From: Aspidapion aeneum
Taxonomy: Eukaryota; Arthropoda; Insecta; Coleoptera; Brentidae
DNA: 64,000 nt
NCBI GenBank assembly: GCA_963576565.1
Contig: OY755047.1
Span: 10,991,764-11,055,763 of the forward strand
Direction of reading: 5' to 3'
Shown here piece by piece: positions 1 to 11,130 of this stretch. The position numbers and the translations under genes were made by a program. The notes under the pieces were generated by a model, which was given only the letters and a program-made list of their open reading frames with translations, ran no database searches and was not told where the DNA came from. How positions within the stretch are numbered: the first letter of the stretch is position 1; every line of letters starts with the position of its first letter.

Positions 1-2038
1 GTCCCCCTTAAAATTAAAATCAACGTGTTTCGGCGTGTTTTTAATTTCTTGATAATTTTCGAAAAAATTCAGGTGGATCCTTTTTAAATTGTCACCTTGT
101 ATAGTGAAAAGTGGGTATATTGTAGCTATTTAGAAACCTATATACAGGGTGTCCCATATAAGAGTAACTATAATAACCTTGGGATTTCGGAAACGGTCAG
201 AGATACGGTTTTGGTTAAATGAGAAAAATGTGCTTTTTCAAGCCCAAACAGATGCTGTATCCAAGTTAAAAATATCTACAGGGGTTTCCAAAATATCGAA
301 CAAAAACTAAAAATTGCGTTTTTCGTAAAATGAATAAACAAGATGACAATTTATAAAGGATCCACCTGGATTTTCTCGAAAATTATCAAAAAATTAAAAA
401 AACGCCGAAACACGTTAATTTTGTTTGCAAGGGGGACATTTTTTTGTATCTAGAAATTTTTGTGGCCCGAATCCCCTTCGAGGGGTATACTTTACCCCTA
501 TATTTTAAATAGGAAAAGTGGGTCTAGTGATATCTTGTTTTGAAGCTCACTTGAATATCTTTACAACCGTGTAAATATTTCGAAAATCCATCGATTAGTT
601 TTTGAGATATTTTCTTTCAAATTTCCAAATTTAACATGGAATGATAAAATTAAAATTAAATCTGAAAAACGTAAAATTCTAAAAAATTTTTATTTTTATC
701 AGTCCATGTTAAATTTGAAAGTTTGAAAGCAATTATCTCAAAAACTAATGGATAGATTTTTGAAATTTTTACACGGTTGTAAGGACATTCAAAAGGCCTT
801 CAAAGCAAGGTGTCACTAGACCCACTTTCCCTATTCAAAATATAGGGGTAAAGTATACCCCTCGAACGGGGTTCGTGCTACAAAAATATCAAGATAGCCA
901 AAAAGTGTCCCCCTTAAAATTAAAATCAACGTGTTTCGGCGTGTTTTTAATTTCTTGATAATTTTCGAAAAAATCCAGGTGGATCCTTTTTAAATTGTCA
1001 CCTTGTATAGTGAAAAGTGCGTACATTGTAGCTATTTAGAAACCTATATACAGGGTGTCCCATATAAGAGTAACTATAACCTTGGGATTTCGGAAACGGT
1101 CAGAGATACGGTTTTGGTTAAATGAGAAAAATGTGCTTTTTCAAGCCCAAACAGATGCTGTATCCAAGTTAAAAATATCTACAGGGGTTTCCAAAATATC
1201 GAACAAAAACTAAAAATTGCGTTTTTCGTAAAATGAATAAACAAGATGACAATTTATAAAGGATCCAACTGGATTTTCTCGAAAATTATCAAAAAATTAA
1301 AAAAACGCCGAAACACGTTAATTTTGTTTGCAAGGGGGACATTTTTTTGTATCTAGAAATTTTTGTGGCACGAATCCCCTTCGAGGGGTATACTTTACCC
1401 CTATATTTTAAATAGGAAAAGTGGGTCTAGTGATATCTTGTTTTGAAGCTCTCTTGAATATCTTTACAACCGTGTAAATATTTCGAAAATCCATCGATTA
1501 GTTTTTAAGATATTTTCTTTCAAATTTCTAAATTTAACATGGAATGATAAAATAAAAATTAAATCTGAAAAATGTAAAATTCTAAGAAATTTTTATTTTT
1601 ATCAGTCCATGTTAAATTTTTACACGGTTGTAAGGACATTCAAAAGGCCTTCAAAACAAGGTATCACTAGACCCACTTTCCCTATTCAAAATATAGGGGT
1701 AAAGTATACCCCTCGAACGGGGTTCGTGCTACAAAAATATTAAGATAGCCAAAAAGTGTCCCCCTTAAAATTAAAATCAACGTGTTTCGGCGTGTTTTTA
1801 TTTATAGTAAAAAGTGGGTACATTGTAGCTATTTAGAAAATTATATACAGGGTGTCCCATATGAGAGTAACTACAATCTTGGGATTTCGGAAACGGTAAG
1901 AGATACGGTTTTAGTTAAATGAGAAAAAAGTTGTGTTTTTTCAAGCCCAAACAGATGCTGTATCCAAGTTAAAAATATTTACAGGGGTTTCCAAAATATC
2001 GAACAAAAACTAAAAATTGTGTTTTTTGTAAAATGATA
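1..2038. repeat. Tandem array of ~0.85-0.9 kb composite repeats
   Basis: Unit 1 spans 1-906, unit 2 907-1757, and a third partial unit 1758-2038; each begins GTCCCCCTTAAAATTAAAAT. Every unit contains internal inverted repeats (GGTGGATCC and GGATCCACC blocks; CCCTTCGAGGGG and CCCCTCGAACGGGG blocks) and the motif CAGGGTGTCCCATATAAGAG. Unit 2 lacks ~54 bp between two AAATTT copies, and unit 3 lacks ~60 bp near its start. The same internal sequence recurs in the free-standing foldback element at 32074-32725, so this is a tandemly amplified foldback transposon. The array probably continues left of the window. Confidence 0.85.
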
Positions 2039-2455
2039 TACCGTCCCCGTCTTGTAAACGAATTTTCCACATCCAGAATACACAGCCTGGGGTTATAATT
2101 TAAAAAAACAACGCAGTTTTTTACTGTGGCCTGCACAGTAGTGCAAATCTCTGCATGTTTGCGGTTTTTTTTAAATTTCGAGTTCGTTTAGTTTGATAAA
2201 ACTTTCAACACGAAATTATAAAGTCATGAAACTCCCAGTATACTTTCCTAAAAAGAAAAGTAGTGCAACTTTTTCTGGGCACTAAACTGTTCTACTCTCA
2301 TACGCCTTCTTTGTTTATTATTCTGTTTGTGTATGATGTGTTTAATATTTTTCTGAAAATGTGGATTTTTGTACCACAGAGCTTTCTCTCGAAAACGAAA
2401 TGTTTAGCTTTCCCAGTCAAAAAAAATATAAAAACATCTATCTCTATTTAGCGTT
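2039..2455. other. AT-rich sequence, nothing recognised
   Basis: No supported gene, repeat or RNA. Open frames here are short and of low complexity. Confidence 0.5.
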
Positions 2456-2757
2456 TTTTAATCCGTCTTTGGACATAGACCTCCCCCAAAATCTTCCACT
2501 CTTCTTTGTCTGCCGCCGTGTTCATCCATCTAGTTCCCGCGTGTTTCTTCAAATCGTCCGCCCATCCCATTTGGGGTCTTCCCCTACTTCTTTTATTTTC
2601 CCAAGGTCTCCAGTCTACAATACATTTGTTCCATCGATCGTCTTATTATTATGACCGGCAAATTTCCATTTTAATTTTGCTACTTCTCCTCTGACATCCC
2701 TTATTTTTGTTTTATTTCTTATCCACTCATTCCTTTTTCTATCTGTTAGCTAATAGG
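2456..2757 (-). pseudogene. RTE-type LINE, 3' end fragment (family C)
   Basis: On the minus strand the broken translation resembles the C-terminus of RTE-type endonuclease-reverse transcriptases: an R-x-x-GRP-like basic patch, then W-x-D-D-L-K-K-H-A-G-T-R-W-M-N-T-A, then W-K-I-L-G-E. Stops and frameshifts are frequent. The same family recurs on the plus strand at 49395-49590. It is 5'-truncated and not functional. Confidence 0.6.
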
Positions 2758-2960
2758 TAATATATAGGGTGTAATTTAAAGGATGCATTAAACTCGACGA
2801 AACGCCGTTGATTTTAAGATACAGTGTGTTAAAAAATATAAATATTTTTTATTAAAACTCCCTTAAACATTATAACATACAATCAACTTTTTGTGGAATT
2901 AGGTATTACAAGGTTCATATCTACTGTTACCAAAAAAATTATTTTTTTACATTTATTATT

Positions 2961-3645
2961 TTAGCTCACACATATACTATACTATAGTAGTGTGAGCTAT
3001 GGTGATCCTAATTTTTTCGAGAAAAAAAAAGTTGCTCCGATTTCAAAAATTTTTATATATCTTTGCGTTTCAGATGATTTTGAAACTTTTTTGTTGCGCC
3101 GTCTGTCTGTCTGTAACGACCAACGCGCATAACTCAAAAACGGCTTGGCCGATTTTAATGAAAATTGGTACCTAGGCTGGGTCTTGGCTCAAGATGGTCC
3201 CATTTAAAAATGAACAAAATCCACCGAACACAAACCAAATAAAAGGGTGGGGGTAGATTTCAAAAATTAGAGTTTATGTGAAAATATGGCGTGTGTGATA
3301 TCAAACGAAAGGTAATTTGGTCTGCTGTTAAACAAAATACATTTTAATTTATTTTTAAGAAAGGGTGGGGGTATATTTTAAAAATTAGAGTTTAAGTGAA
3401 AATATGGCGTGTGTGATATCAAACGAAAGGTAATTGAGCCCGGAGTTTAACAAAATACATTTTAGTTTTTGTTTTTTTAAGGGTGGGGGTGGATTTCAAA
3501 AATTTGAGTTTAAGTCAAAACATGGCTTGGGTGGTATCAAACAAAAGGTAATTTAGTCCGGAGTTGAATAAAATATATTTCAGTTTTTAGTTATATTAGC
3601 TCACACGTACACTATAACTATAGTACCTAGTGTAAGCTTAGGGGC
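2961..3645. mobile_element. Repeat element with hairpin ends and three ~118-bp internal repeats
   Basis: Both ends carry similar short palindromes: TAGCTCACACATATACTATA...GTGTGAGCTA on the left and TAGCTCACACGTACACTATA...GTGTAAGCTTA on the right. Inside are a GTCTGTCTGTCTGTAACGAC stretch and three tandem units starting GGGTGGGGGT at 3245, 3364 and 3481 (periods 119 and 117). No protein is encoded. The superfamily is unknown. Confidence 0.6.
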
Positions 3646-4046
3646 CCATATATTGGCAGAGTATTTTTAATTAGTATTTTTTATATTACTATTTTGTGTA
3701 ATTATTAAATGACCTTTGCAAATATATCTCATAATTTTTTTGTAAATTAAATTGGTTATTAGACACTAAAAAATTGACAGTGCAAGGATTATTTGGTACC
3801 GTGTCCTATAATTTTTTAGAAAAAAAGCAGTAAAAGGTTTTTTGATCATAATTATTCACAAAATAATTTGACATTGTCAAATTTGCCGTTTTTAAATTAA
3901 CAGTTTTCCCGCGCCCTGAAAACTTGACAAATGCTATAATTTGAAAACAAAAAATTTCCGTTCAAAAGTTATTTGAGCTTTTTATGTAGTTTTGACCTTT
4001 CCCTACAAACTCATAAAGGTTGGTGCATCATTTGAATTATCAATTA
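3646..4046. other. AT-rich intergenic or intronic sequence
   Basis: Nothing recognisable except degenerate AT-rich runs. Confidence 0.5.
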
Positions 4047-4669
4047 CAGTGAAACCTCTCCTTGCGGACACCTTTATTAAGCGGACACTCCCATCAGGCC
4101 GATAATGTGTTGGAACCAAGCTTTTCCCTATTTCTTTACATGTAAAATTTACTCCTATAACCGGACACTCTAATAACCGGACGCGGACAATTTTTTGTGG
4201 TTAAAAAGTTCTGAAATCTCCCTTAACCGGACGCGAACTTCTGCACGACATGGGCATAAATATTGTGTAGTATGTTGGCAACAACACACTCAGCAGTAAT
4301 GGAATTACCTCTTCCCATTTTAATGCAGAGACTAAATACTTCTGTCGTATTTACAACATATTTTATTCGGCGGGATTGCTGTGTTTTATTTTTATTGTTC
4401 ACCTGGGTAGTAATAGATTTTTTTGAAATGGCGCCTAGTGAAAAACTTCTTAGTTTACGGAAAAAAATGGAAGTTGTTATCGTTTTGGAGCAGGGACATC
4501 TTTTAGCAGGAAAGATCGCTGAAAAATTTAATATCGGAAAAACTCAAGCAGCGGAAATTGTTAATAAATATATATTAAAATTTCGCCGTTCTCTCTCATA
4601 AGCGGACACCTCCAATAAGCGGACAAAATCGACGAAACCGAGAGTGCCCGCTTATAGGACGTTTCACTG
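4047..4669 (+). mobile_element. Tigger/pogo-type DNA transposon, internally deleted
   Basis: The element is flanked by TA dinucleotides (4045-4046 and 4670-4671). Its inverted ends start CAGTGAAACCTC and finish ACGTTTCACTG, with subterminal GCGGACAC motifs repeated several times on both sides. It encodes only the N-terminal helix-turn-helix of the transposase (4428-4601), so it is a non-autonomous deletion derivative. A second copy lies in the opposite orientation at 22601-23235. Confidence 0.85.
4428..4601 (+). pseudogene. Truncated Tigger/pogo transposase, CENP-B-like N-terminal HTH
   Basis: The 57-codon frame starts MAPSEKLLSLRKKMEVVIVL and continues with G-K-I-A-E-K-F-N-I-G-K-T-Q-A-A-E-I-V-N-K. 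This is the CENP-B/Tigger N-terminal DNA-binding fold (basic start, then a helix-turn-helix with an IAE.F.IGKTQ core). The family also has a second HTH and a DDE catalytic domain, both absent. The frame ends inside the 3' terminal inverted repeat. The ATG at 4428 is preferred to upstream ATGs because family similarity begins there. Confidence 0.8.
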
Positions 4670-4959
4670 TATATCAAAAGATTATTAAGATTTAAAAAAG
4701 AAATATTGTTGACTTTTATAGAGGTTTTCTTACTGCTTACATTTCAGTTCTTATACTGCAAAATTAAATTCTCTAAATGTAACGGATTGCAAATTTTTTT
4801 TCGCATGTCTAGGTCTGTGGCCTGAACTTAACGGTCTTTTTCAAGATAAAACTTTTAAGATATCGGTTAAATATGATTTATTCCATTTTTGTTTTTAGAT
4901 ATGAAAGTTTTTTTGCACGGGGTTCATTCGTGGCATATTTATAGATGACATGTATGTAT

Positions 4960-4976
4960 CATATTACACAACTGTA
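4960..4976. repeat. 17-bp target-site duplication, left copy
   Basis: CATATTACACAACTGTA lies directly left of the palindromic element and is identical to 6609-6625. Confidence 0.8.
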
Positions 4977-6608
4977 CACAGTGTGCCTGAATGAAGTATA
5001 GGTTACATAAAAATGGTTCCAAAAACTAATTGCTCATTTTGAATATGGACTCTTTCCTGAGTTCAGAGCCATATTTATATAAATCCTAGCTGATCCTCTT
5101 CTTGAAATTTTATCATATTTTTGCCATTTTTCTAGTTAGCCTAGGCGCTGGCTCCTGTCACTTGTGACCTAATATGTGCGCTCAGTTTGACTGCGGGGCA
5201 TTCTTAAGCACCCATAATAGTATAAAAAAAGTTTGGTCACGTGGTCGAACTCATGGTCGTTTGACCGCCATCTTTGAAAATGGCCGCCAAATTGATACAT
5301 TTTTTTGTTTAAGCGTATCTCCCTACCCAGTCGTCTGATTTTAATTTTTTAAAGCCTGTTATACTCCTTTTTTAATGACAAATTAATTTTGTCATTACAC
5401 ATTTTTTATAAATCAAGTAGTTCTTGAGATATACCCAGTTATTAGTATTTCCGCTCGCAAAAGAATTAAAATAATATCCATACTCATTTTATTGTAGCTT
5501 CAATATTATTGACATGTGTTTTTTTGTTACATAGAAGGCTTGAGACTTTTCCCAGAAGAGGATATTGACTTTATGTTTTTCTAAAGACTGCCTTAAAGAG
5601 GGTGGTTTCTAAAACCGTTCACAAGATTATAGAAAAAGTGATTTTGCAGCAAAACGATGCGTCCAAGCGAAAACCGTTAAGAATAATTTTTTATAGTCCT
5701 TTTAATTTCGCTTCGTCTGATCATTGTCATATCTTTTAATATTTTTTGCAAAAAATCGATTTTGGAGCGAAAACATAAAATTTTTACAAAATTGTATATT
5801 TTAGCTGGCTTGTCCAGCTAACTATCAAAGCTAGGATGCTAAGTGATACATCAAAAGAAGCGGAATTAAAAGTACTACAAAAAATTAATTTTATGGTTTT
5901 TCGCTAGAATGCATCGTTTCGCTGCAAATTCAGTTATTCTATAATCTTGTGTACTGTTTTATAAACCACCTTCTTTAAGACAGTCTTTAGGGGTGCCATC
6001 CATCGAACTTTAAAAACATAAAGTCAATATCCTCTTCTGTGAAAGGTTTAAAGCCTTCTTTCTATGTAACAAAAAAAAATGTCAATAATATTGTAGCTAC
6101 AATAAAATGAGCATGGGTATTATTTTCATTCTTTTGTGAGCGGAAATACTAATAATCTTGGTATATCTCAAAAGCTACTTGATTTATTAAAAAATTTGTA
6201 ATGACAAAATTTGTTTGCGTTTAAAAAAGGAGTTAAACAGACTTTAACAAATTAAAATCAGACCACTGGGTAGGGAGATACGCTTAAACAAAAAATCTAT
6301 CAATTTGGTGGACATTTTCAAAGATGGCGGCCAAACGACTATGAGTTCGACCACGTGACCAAACTATTTTTATACTCCTATGGGTGCCTAACAAAGTCCC
6401 GTAGTCAAACTGAGCGCACATATTAGGTCACAAGTGACAGGAGCTAGCGCCTAGACTAACTAGAAAAATGTCAAAAATTTCGAGAAGAGGATCAGCTAGG
6501 ATTTGTATAAATATGGCTCTGAAGTCAGGAAAGAGTCCATATTCAAAATGTGCAATTAGTTTTTGGAACCATTTTTATGTAACCTATACTTCATTCAGGC
6601 ACACTGTG
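4977..6608. mobile_element. 1.63-kb near-complete palindrome with a 17-bp target duplication
   Basis: The left arm starts CACAGTGTGCCTGAATGAAG and the right arm ends in its complement. The two ~0.8-kb arms align almost throughout; matched landmarks include GGTCACGTGGTCGAACTCAT against ATGAGTTCGACCACGTGACC, and CTCCCTACCCAG against CTGGGTAGGGAG. The centre is near 5810 (TTAGCTGGCTTGTCCAGCTAA). Arm divergence is roughly 10-20% by eye. No protein is encoded. The perfect flanking 17-bp duplication shows it inserted as one unit. That length is unusual for cut-and-paste DNA transposons and more like target-primed retroposition, so the superfamily is undetermined. Confidence 0.85.
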
Positions 6609-6625
6609 CATATTACACAACTGTA
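6609..6625. repeat. 17-bp target-site duplication, right copy
   Basis: An exact copy of 4960-4976, adjoining the right end of the palindromic element. Confidence 0.8.
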
Positions 6626-6689
6626 TCAATAACAGGTAGTGAATAAACGGACTATTTTGATTGAGTTTGCATGATTTTTATTAAACAAA

Positions 6690-7035
6690 ACTAGATACCA
6701 AAAATATGATTAGAGTAAACGAACATGGTCAATTGATCACAGGATTCCATGGTCTGAAGCTAAAGTTTTTCATAAGGAGTTTCATTTGCGAAAAATTAAT
6801 TTCTTATTTATTATGCAAAACAAAGGAGTTTTCAGTCAACCAGGCACAGATATACCAAACATAAGCGTTTTTGGATTACGAAGGCCGGGCGGGCTGTCAC
6901 ACCTAACTGCACACCAAGTAGTATAGGCAGTAGCCAGTAAACTAGATAGTTTACTGTACACTTGAAAACGGTAAGAGATATTTACTAACTGAACCGTTAA
7001 AATAAATAAAGATAATAGAAGTCAGAAATTTTTTG
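6690..7035 (+). pseudogene. Penelope-like element, decayed 3' end with GIY-YIG remnant
   Basis: The plus strand encodes, with shifts, R-V-N-E-H followed by W-S-I-D-H-R-I-P-W-S-E-A-K-V-F-H-K-E. This is the C-terminal part of the GIY-YIG endonuclease domain of Penelope-like retroelements and matches the better copy on the minus strand at 33562-34107. About 54 bp between the two blocks are missing, and the catalytic GIY-YIG stretch itself is lost. The end (~6957-7035) resembles the Penelope terminal sequence (ACTTGAAAACGG...AATAAATAAAGATAATAG). Confidence 0.7.
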
Positions 7036-7883
7036 TCTATCAAAAATAAGTTATGGCAGGGACAGATCGTCAGTCCTTGGTTATGGGTTATACCGCGTGA
7101 CAAGTTCACAGGGGTATAAATTTTCATAAGAGGATAAAAAACAGATAGAGTATAACATTTATTAAAAAGAGACAGCAAAACGCCCGAGTCCCGCAGAAAG
7201 ATTTGCAGCGTTGTCAAATGTTAACTTGATAAGTTACTACAGGGGCACGCGATCGCACTCGTCAAGGGGCGGACAATCTAAAACATTTTTGTAAGGCGAG
7301 GATTATTACTTAACTTGTCACCATACAAGAAGTGGACTATTAAAAACGTAAACATTTTATTTTTAAAATTTTATTAAATGTGAGTTATTTAGTTTCTAAA
7401 GCACCTAGATCGGATAATAAAATAAATTGTCTGTCTCAATACACGATAACTCAAGAACACCTGAAACGATTTTAACCCAAGATGATACACAAGTTTTATG
7501 TCGGCATTAGAATTTGGTTAAAAAAAAGGGTTAGTTAAAAGTATTATTTAAACAATTTTAACTTAAAACTATTAACTTTACTATCAACTTTTCTTGTTGT
7601 ATCAAGTTTTGTTTAAAAATATTCCTTTTGTATTTAAAATATTTTTGCCTGTGGCGCATGTGGCCTGCAAGCATTAAAAGTAACATAAATTCAATATTTT
7701 CTGAAAATTTTCGTTTTTAGTTTAAAAAGCATTACTACTCATAATTATGATATTTGTCTTGAAAAAGTACTAAATGAGCTCCGCGGAACTACTTTTGAGG
7801 CTCAATACCACCTCTGCCAACCCCCTAAGGTCTTGACCACCCTCCTGCGTTCTGTAACCACGCTGCGTTCACTGTGGTCTACC
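7036..7883. other. No gene recognised
   Basis: Mixed AT-rich sequence. A minus-strand frame (6951-7217) overlaps the Penelope terminus and is not credible coding. Confidence 0.45.
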
Positions 7884-8098
7884 CAGAGGCGTATATAGGG
7901 GCCCGGCGCCCCTCCCGAAGCTAAGGTTTTTTTGGAAAGTTTCCACATATTTCATGAATACAAACATAAAATAGCACAAAATACGGATTTATGGGGTCTC
8001 GCCCCCCCCCCAAAACTGTTCGCCCCCCCCGAAACTGTTTAGTCCCCCCCCGAAACGGTTCAGACTCCCCCCGAAACATTTTTCTATATACGCCACTG
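7884..8098. mobile_element. hAT MITE with C/G-tract termini
   Basis: A perfect 8-bp duplication, GGTCTACC, flanks it (7876-7883 and 8099-8106). The ends are CAGAGGCGTATATAG and CTATATACGCCACTG. It contains long C runs and GAAACTGTT-type repeats. It is non-coding. An 8-bp duplication with CA.TGGCG ends is typical of hAT. Confidence 0.9.
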
Positions 8099-8106
8099 GG
8101 TCTACC

Positions 8107-8485
8107 ATTACCTGCGTTAGGGTTAGACTAAAAATGCATTTGAAAAAAAATTGACTTAAGTGAATGTGAAACGGAAATCAATAACAAGAATGTTAACTTG
8201 TAAAAGTAAGTGAATTATTTACATTTAGGAACAAGCAGAATTTTAAGGTATTATTCTGGTTGTCTATCACCCCGTTTGACGAATGCACTTGCATAAAACT
8301 AAAAAGTTGACATTTCGCGAACCAAGTAACGGATTATACTGATATTTTCGCTAAACTGGCAACGTTGGTCTGTTCTCCCATGCAATCCATATGGCCCGTA
8401 CAAAAATCCTACCCCTAGAAAGAACGCTGGCCACGCGGTATAATTGGAGTTGATTTTATCGAAATGATAAAAACAGTACATTTGT
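8107..8485. other. No gene recognised
   Basis: A minus-strand open frame at 8299-8490 follows a fair splice-acceptor-like TTCTTTCTAG, but nothing else supports an exon. Confidence 0.4.
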
Positions 8486-9156
8486 TCCAAGTATATCTTG
8501 AAGAGAACAAGTCCTTAAAGTATCGAAGAGAAAATGCCAAAACATGGGAATTCCGTTGGACGAAACCACCTTGTATACTTTATGTTTCGCCGATGATCAG
8601 ATAGTAGTGGCTCAGGATTATGGGGACCTCGAATATATGACACGAAAACTAATAGAAGAGTACAATAAGTGGGGACTAGAGCTTAATCTCAATAAGAGAG
8701 AGTATATCTCAATAAAAAGCTTATATATAACACCATTGTAAAAAGTATTATTACATACGGCTCAGAAGTGTGGCCAATCAAGGATAGAACAGAGAAAATG
8801 CTTTCCGCTACGGAGATGGACTATTGGAGAAGAGCAGCAGGGAAATCCAAAAGAAAAAGAGTTACAAATCAAAGAATAAGAGAAATTATGATAGTGGGGG
8901 AACGTACTTTAGTGGATGATATAAGAACAAAGCAACTGGTGTGGTACGGACATGTACAAAGGATGAATGATGAAAGACTACCTAAACAAATACTACAATG
9001 GAAACCAACTGGCCGGAGAAAACGAGGACGGCCAAGGAGAAGCTGGAGAGAAGGAATAGACAGTGAAATAAGAATAAGAGGCCTAGCTGATGAATTATGG
9101 ACAAACAGGAACGAGTGGAGATTGGGTATCAGAAGACGTAGAACGTTGTGAAACCG

Positions 9157-9157
<1 letters not shown>
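8486..9157 (+). pseudogene. RTE-type LINE pseudogene (subfamily A)
   Basis: The reverse-transcriptase palm is visible as Y-T-L-C-F-A-D-D-Q, followed by M-T-R-K-L-I-E-E-Y-N-K-W-G-L. A large internal deletion near 8700-8735 then joins the C-terminal region with basic GRRKRGRP and the K-Q-L-V-W-Y-G-H-V-Q-R-M motif typical of RTE-type elements. It is 5'-truncated and frameshifted. It ends at an (AT)n tract, the expected simple-repeat tail of RTE elements. A longer sister copy lies at 9588-10733. Confidence 0.85.

Positions 9158-9159
<2 letters not shown>

Positions 9160-9206
<47 letters not shown>
9160..9206. repeat. (AT)n microsatellite, LINE tail
   Basis: About 46 bp of pure AT dinucleotide directly after the RTE 3' end; it also produces spurious Ile-Tyr open frames. 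Confidence 0.95.
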
Positions 9207-9211
<5 letters not shown>

Positions 9212-9587
9212 CAGTACATAGTTTTGCTATTTTGAAAGCTAATTTTTTATATGGTAGATTCAGTTTATTTTGTAACCACCAAGAGAAAATCCAGCCGTTA
9301 ACTTTTAAAACTGATCCCAAAATAAACTTAAACGAGCATAAATATAATTTTATCTATCAGAAAATTGTGATTTCTCTGCATTTAATATAAAACGTTGTTG
9401 ACCTCTAAAACAAAAAAAAAAGTTGCAACAGCAGTCTTATTGCTGGCACGTGTTATAGGCAATTGTTTATTTTTTGATGACGTATATACACTGCTACTGT
9501 ATTCAACTGTTTTATTTTAGATAAAATAATAAAATATTTCCCATTAAGTGTCAGTAAGTTTATATCTGTAATATTTTGTAGAATCGA
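9207..9587. other. No gene recognised
   Basis: AT-rich sequence between two RTE copies. Confidence 0.5.
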
Positions 9588-10733
9588 CTTCAGATCATAT
9601 CTTTTGTATAACCCAAGTTATTGAAAAGAAAATGGTATACGGACAAGAGCTGCATCTGCTTTACGTAGATTTGTAGAAGGCATATGATAGTATACCACTA
9701 AATCTACTTTGGAATGCGTTGGAAAAGACAAACATAAGCGTACAACTAATTAAGGCCATCAAAGAGTTATACCGCAATAGTAAGGCAAAAGTTAAAATAA
9801 AAGCAAAACTAACCAAAGGCTTTCAAGTAAATAAAGGTCTTAAACAAGGTTGCTGTATCTCGCCTACACTCTTCAAAATATGTTAAGTCTGGAAGAAAAA
9901 ATGCGAAAACATTGGAATTCCGTTGGATGAAACCACCTTATATACTTTATGTTTCGCCGATGATCAGATAGGAGTGACTCAGGATTATGACGACCTCGCA
10001 TATATGACACGAAAACTAATAGAAGAGTACAATAAGTGGGGACTAGAGGTTAATAAGACAGAGTATATGTGTATTGGTGGAACGAAACAGGATCTAATCT
10101 TAAATACTGGGCAGAGAATTCAGTCCTGTGATGAGTATAAATACTTAGGTCTAAAAATTACAGCTGACGGAACACTAGACAAAGCTATAAAAGATAGAAA
10201 CGTACAAGGAAGAAAAGCAATAACTTTATTAAATGGAATAATTTGGGACCAAAGTATATCAAAGCATAACAAAAAGCTTATATATAACACCATTGTAAAA
10301 AGTATTATTACATACGGCTCAGAAGTATAGCCAATCAAAGATAGAACAGAAAAAGTGCTTTCCGCTACGGAGATGGACTATTGGAGAAGAGCAGCAGGGA
10401 AATCAAAAAGAGAAAGAGTTACAAATCAAAGAATAAGAGAAATTATGACAGTGGGTGAACGTACTTAAGTGGATGATATAAGAACAAAACAACTGATGTG
10501 GTACAGACATGTACAAAGAATGGATGATGGAAGACTACCTAAACAAATATTTCAATGGAAACCCACTGGCCGAAGAAAACGAGGAAGGCCGAGGAAAAGC
10601 TGGAGAGAAGGAATAGACACTGAAATAAGAATAAGAGGTAGATGATGAATTATGGGCAAACAGAAACGAGTGGAGATTGGGTATCGGAAGACGTAGAACG
10701 TTGTGAAACCGATAAATATATATTATATATATA
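9588..10733 (+). pseudogene. RTE-type LINE pseudogene, reverse transcriptase to 3' end (subfamily A)
   Basis: With three or four stops and shifts the translation covers the RT domain: D-H-I-F-C-I-T-Q, then L-L-Y-V-D-L-stop-K-A-Y-D-S-I, then G-L-K-Q-G-C-C-I-S-P-T-L-F, then C-F-A-D-D-Q, then Y-L-G-L-K-I-T-A-D-G. It ends in the basic GRRKRGRPRKSW region. In-frame stops at about 9675, 10328 and 10468 make it non-functional. The endonuclease half is absent (5' truncation). It ends in a short (AT)n tail near 10718-10733. Confidence 0.88.
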
Positions 10734-10814
10734 TTTTGCAGAATAAGAAATAATCTCAAGTTAGAATAAAAGGCGAAAACTATGGTTTGTATAATAAAGT
10801 TAATAGATCAACTA

Positions 10815-11130
10815 TGAGGTTGGGATGAAAAGTTTCCGGTCTAACATAGAACGCAACACCATAGTGACTAAATCATCATAATTTATTTTTCTGCATAGTC
10901 CCCTTGTAAGGTAATACATTTGGCCCAACGATGTTCAACTGATTTGATGCCATCACTGAAGTCTGATTTATCAAACTCATCAAAATAGGCGTTTGTAGCT
11001 GCAATGACTTCTAAATCTGAGGAATTTTTTTTTCCAGCTAGAAATTTTTTTAAGTTTGGAAACAATTAAAAGTCTGACGGGGCTATGTCTGGCGAATAAG
11101 GTGGATGGTTTTAAAATTATGTAAAATTGA
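10815..11130 (-). pseudogene. mariner transposase, C-terminal fragment with terminal inverted repeat
   Basis: On the minus strand the sequence reads P-P-Y-S-P-D-I-A-P-S-D-F-stop-L-F-P-N-L-K-K-F-L-A-G, then the final block H-R-W-A-K-C-I-T-L-Q-G-D-Y. The SPDxAPSDF block carries the last catalytic Asp of the mariner D,D34D triad. The UAA two residues later disables it. The terminal repeat starts TGAGGTTGGGATGAAAAG at 10815, after a TA. The N-terminal two thirds are missing. A second copy with the same end enters from the right edge at 63890. Confidence 0.9.

Noticed and set aside
4727..4758. 15-nt minus-strand segment between AG and GTAAGC
   Set aside because: In phase 1 it contains an immediate stop (TA-TAA), so it cannot belong to the proposed gene.
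8299..8490. Minus-strand open frame as exon 4 of the microexon gene
   Set aside because: It has a fair acceptor and fits phase 1, but it ends the protein after ~39 residues, lacks any recognisable pattern, and its acceptor is ordinary. Not enough support.
9148..9390. Open frames full of Ile-Tyr on both strands
   Set aside because: They are translations of the (AT)n microsatellite.
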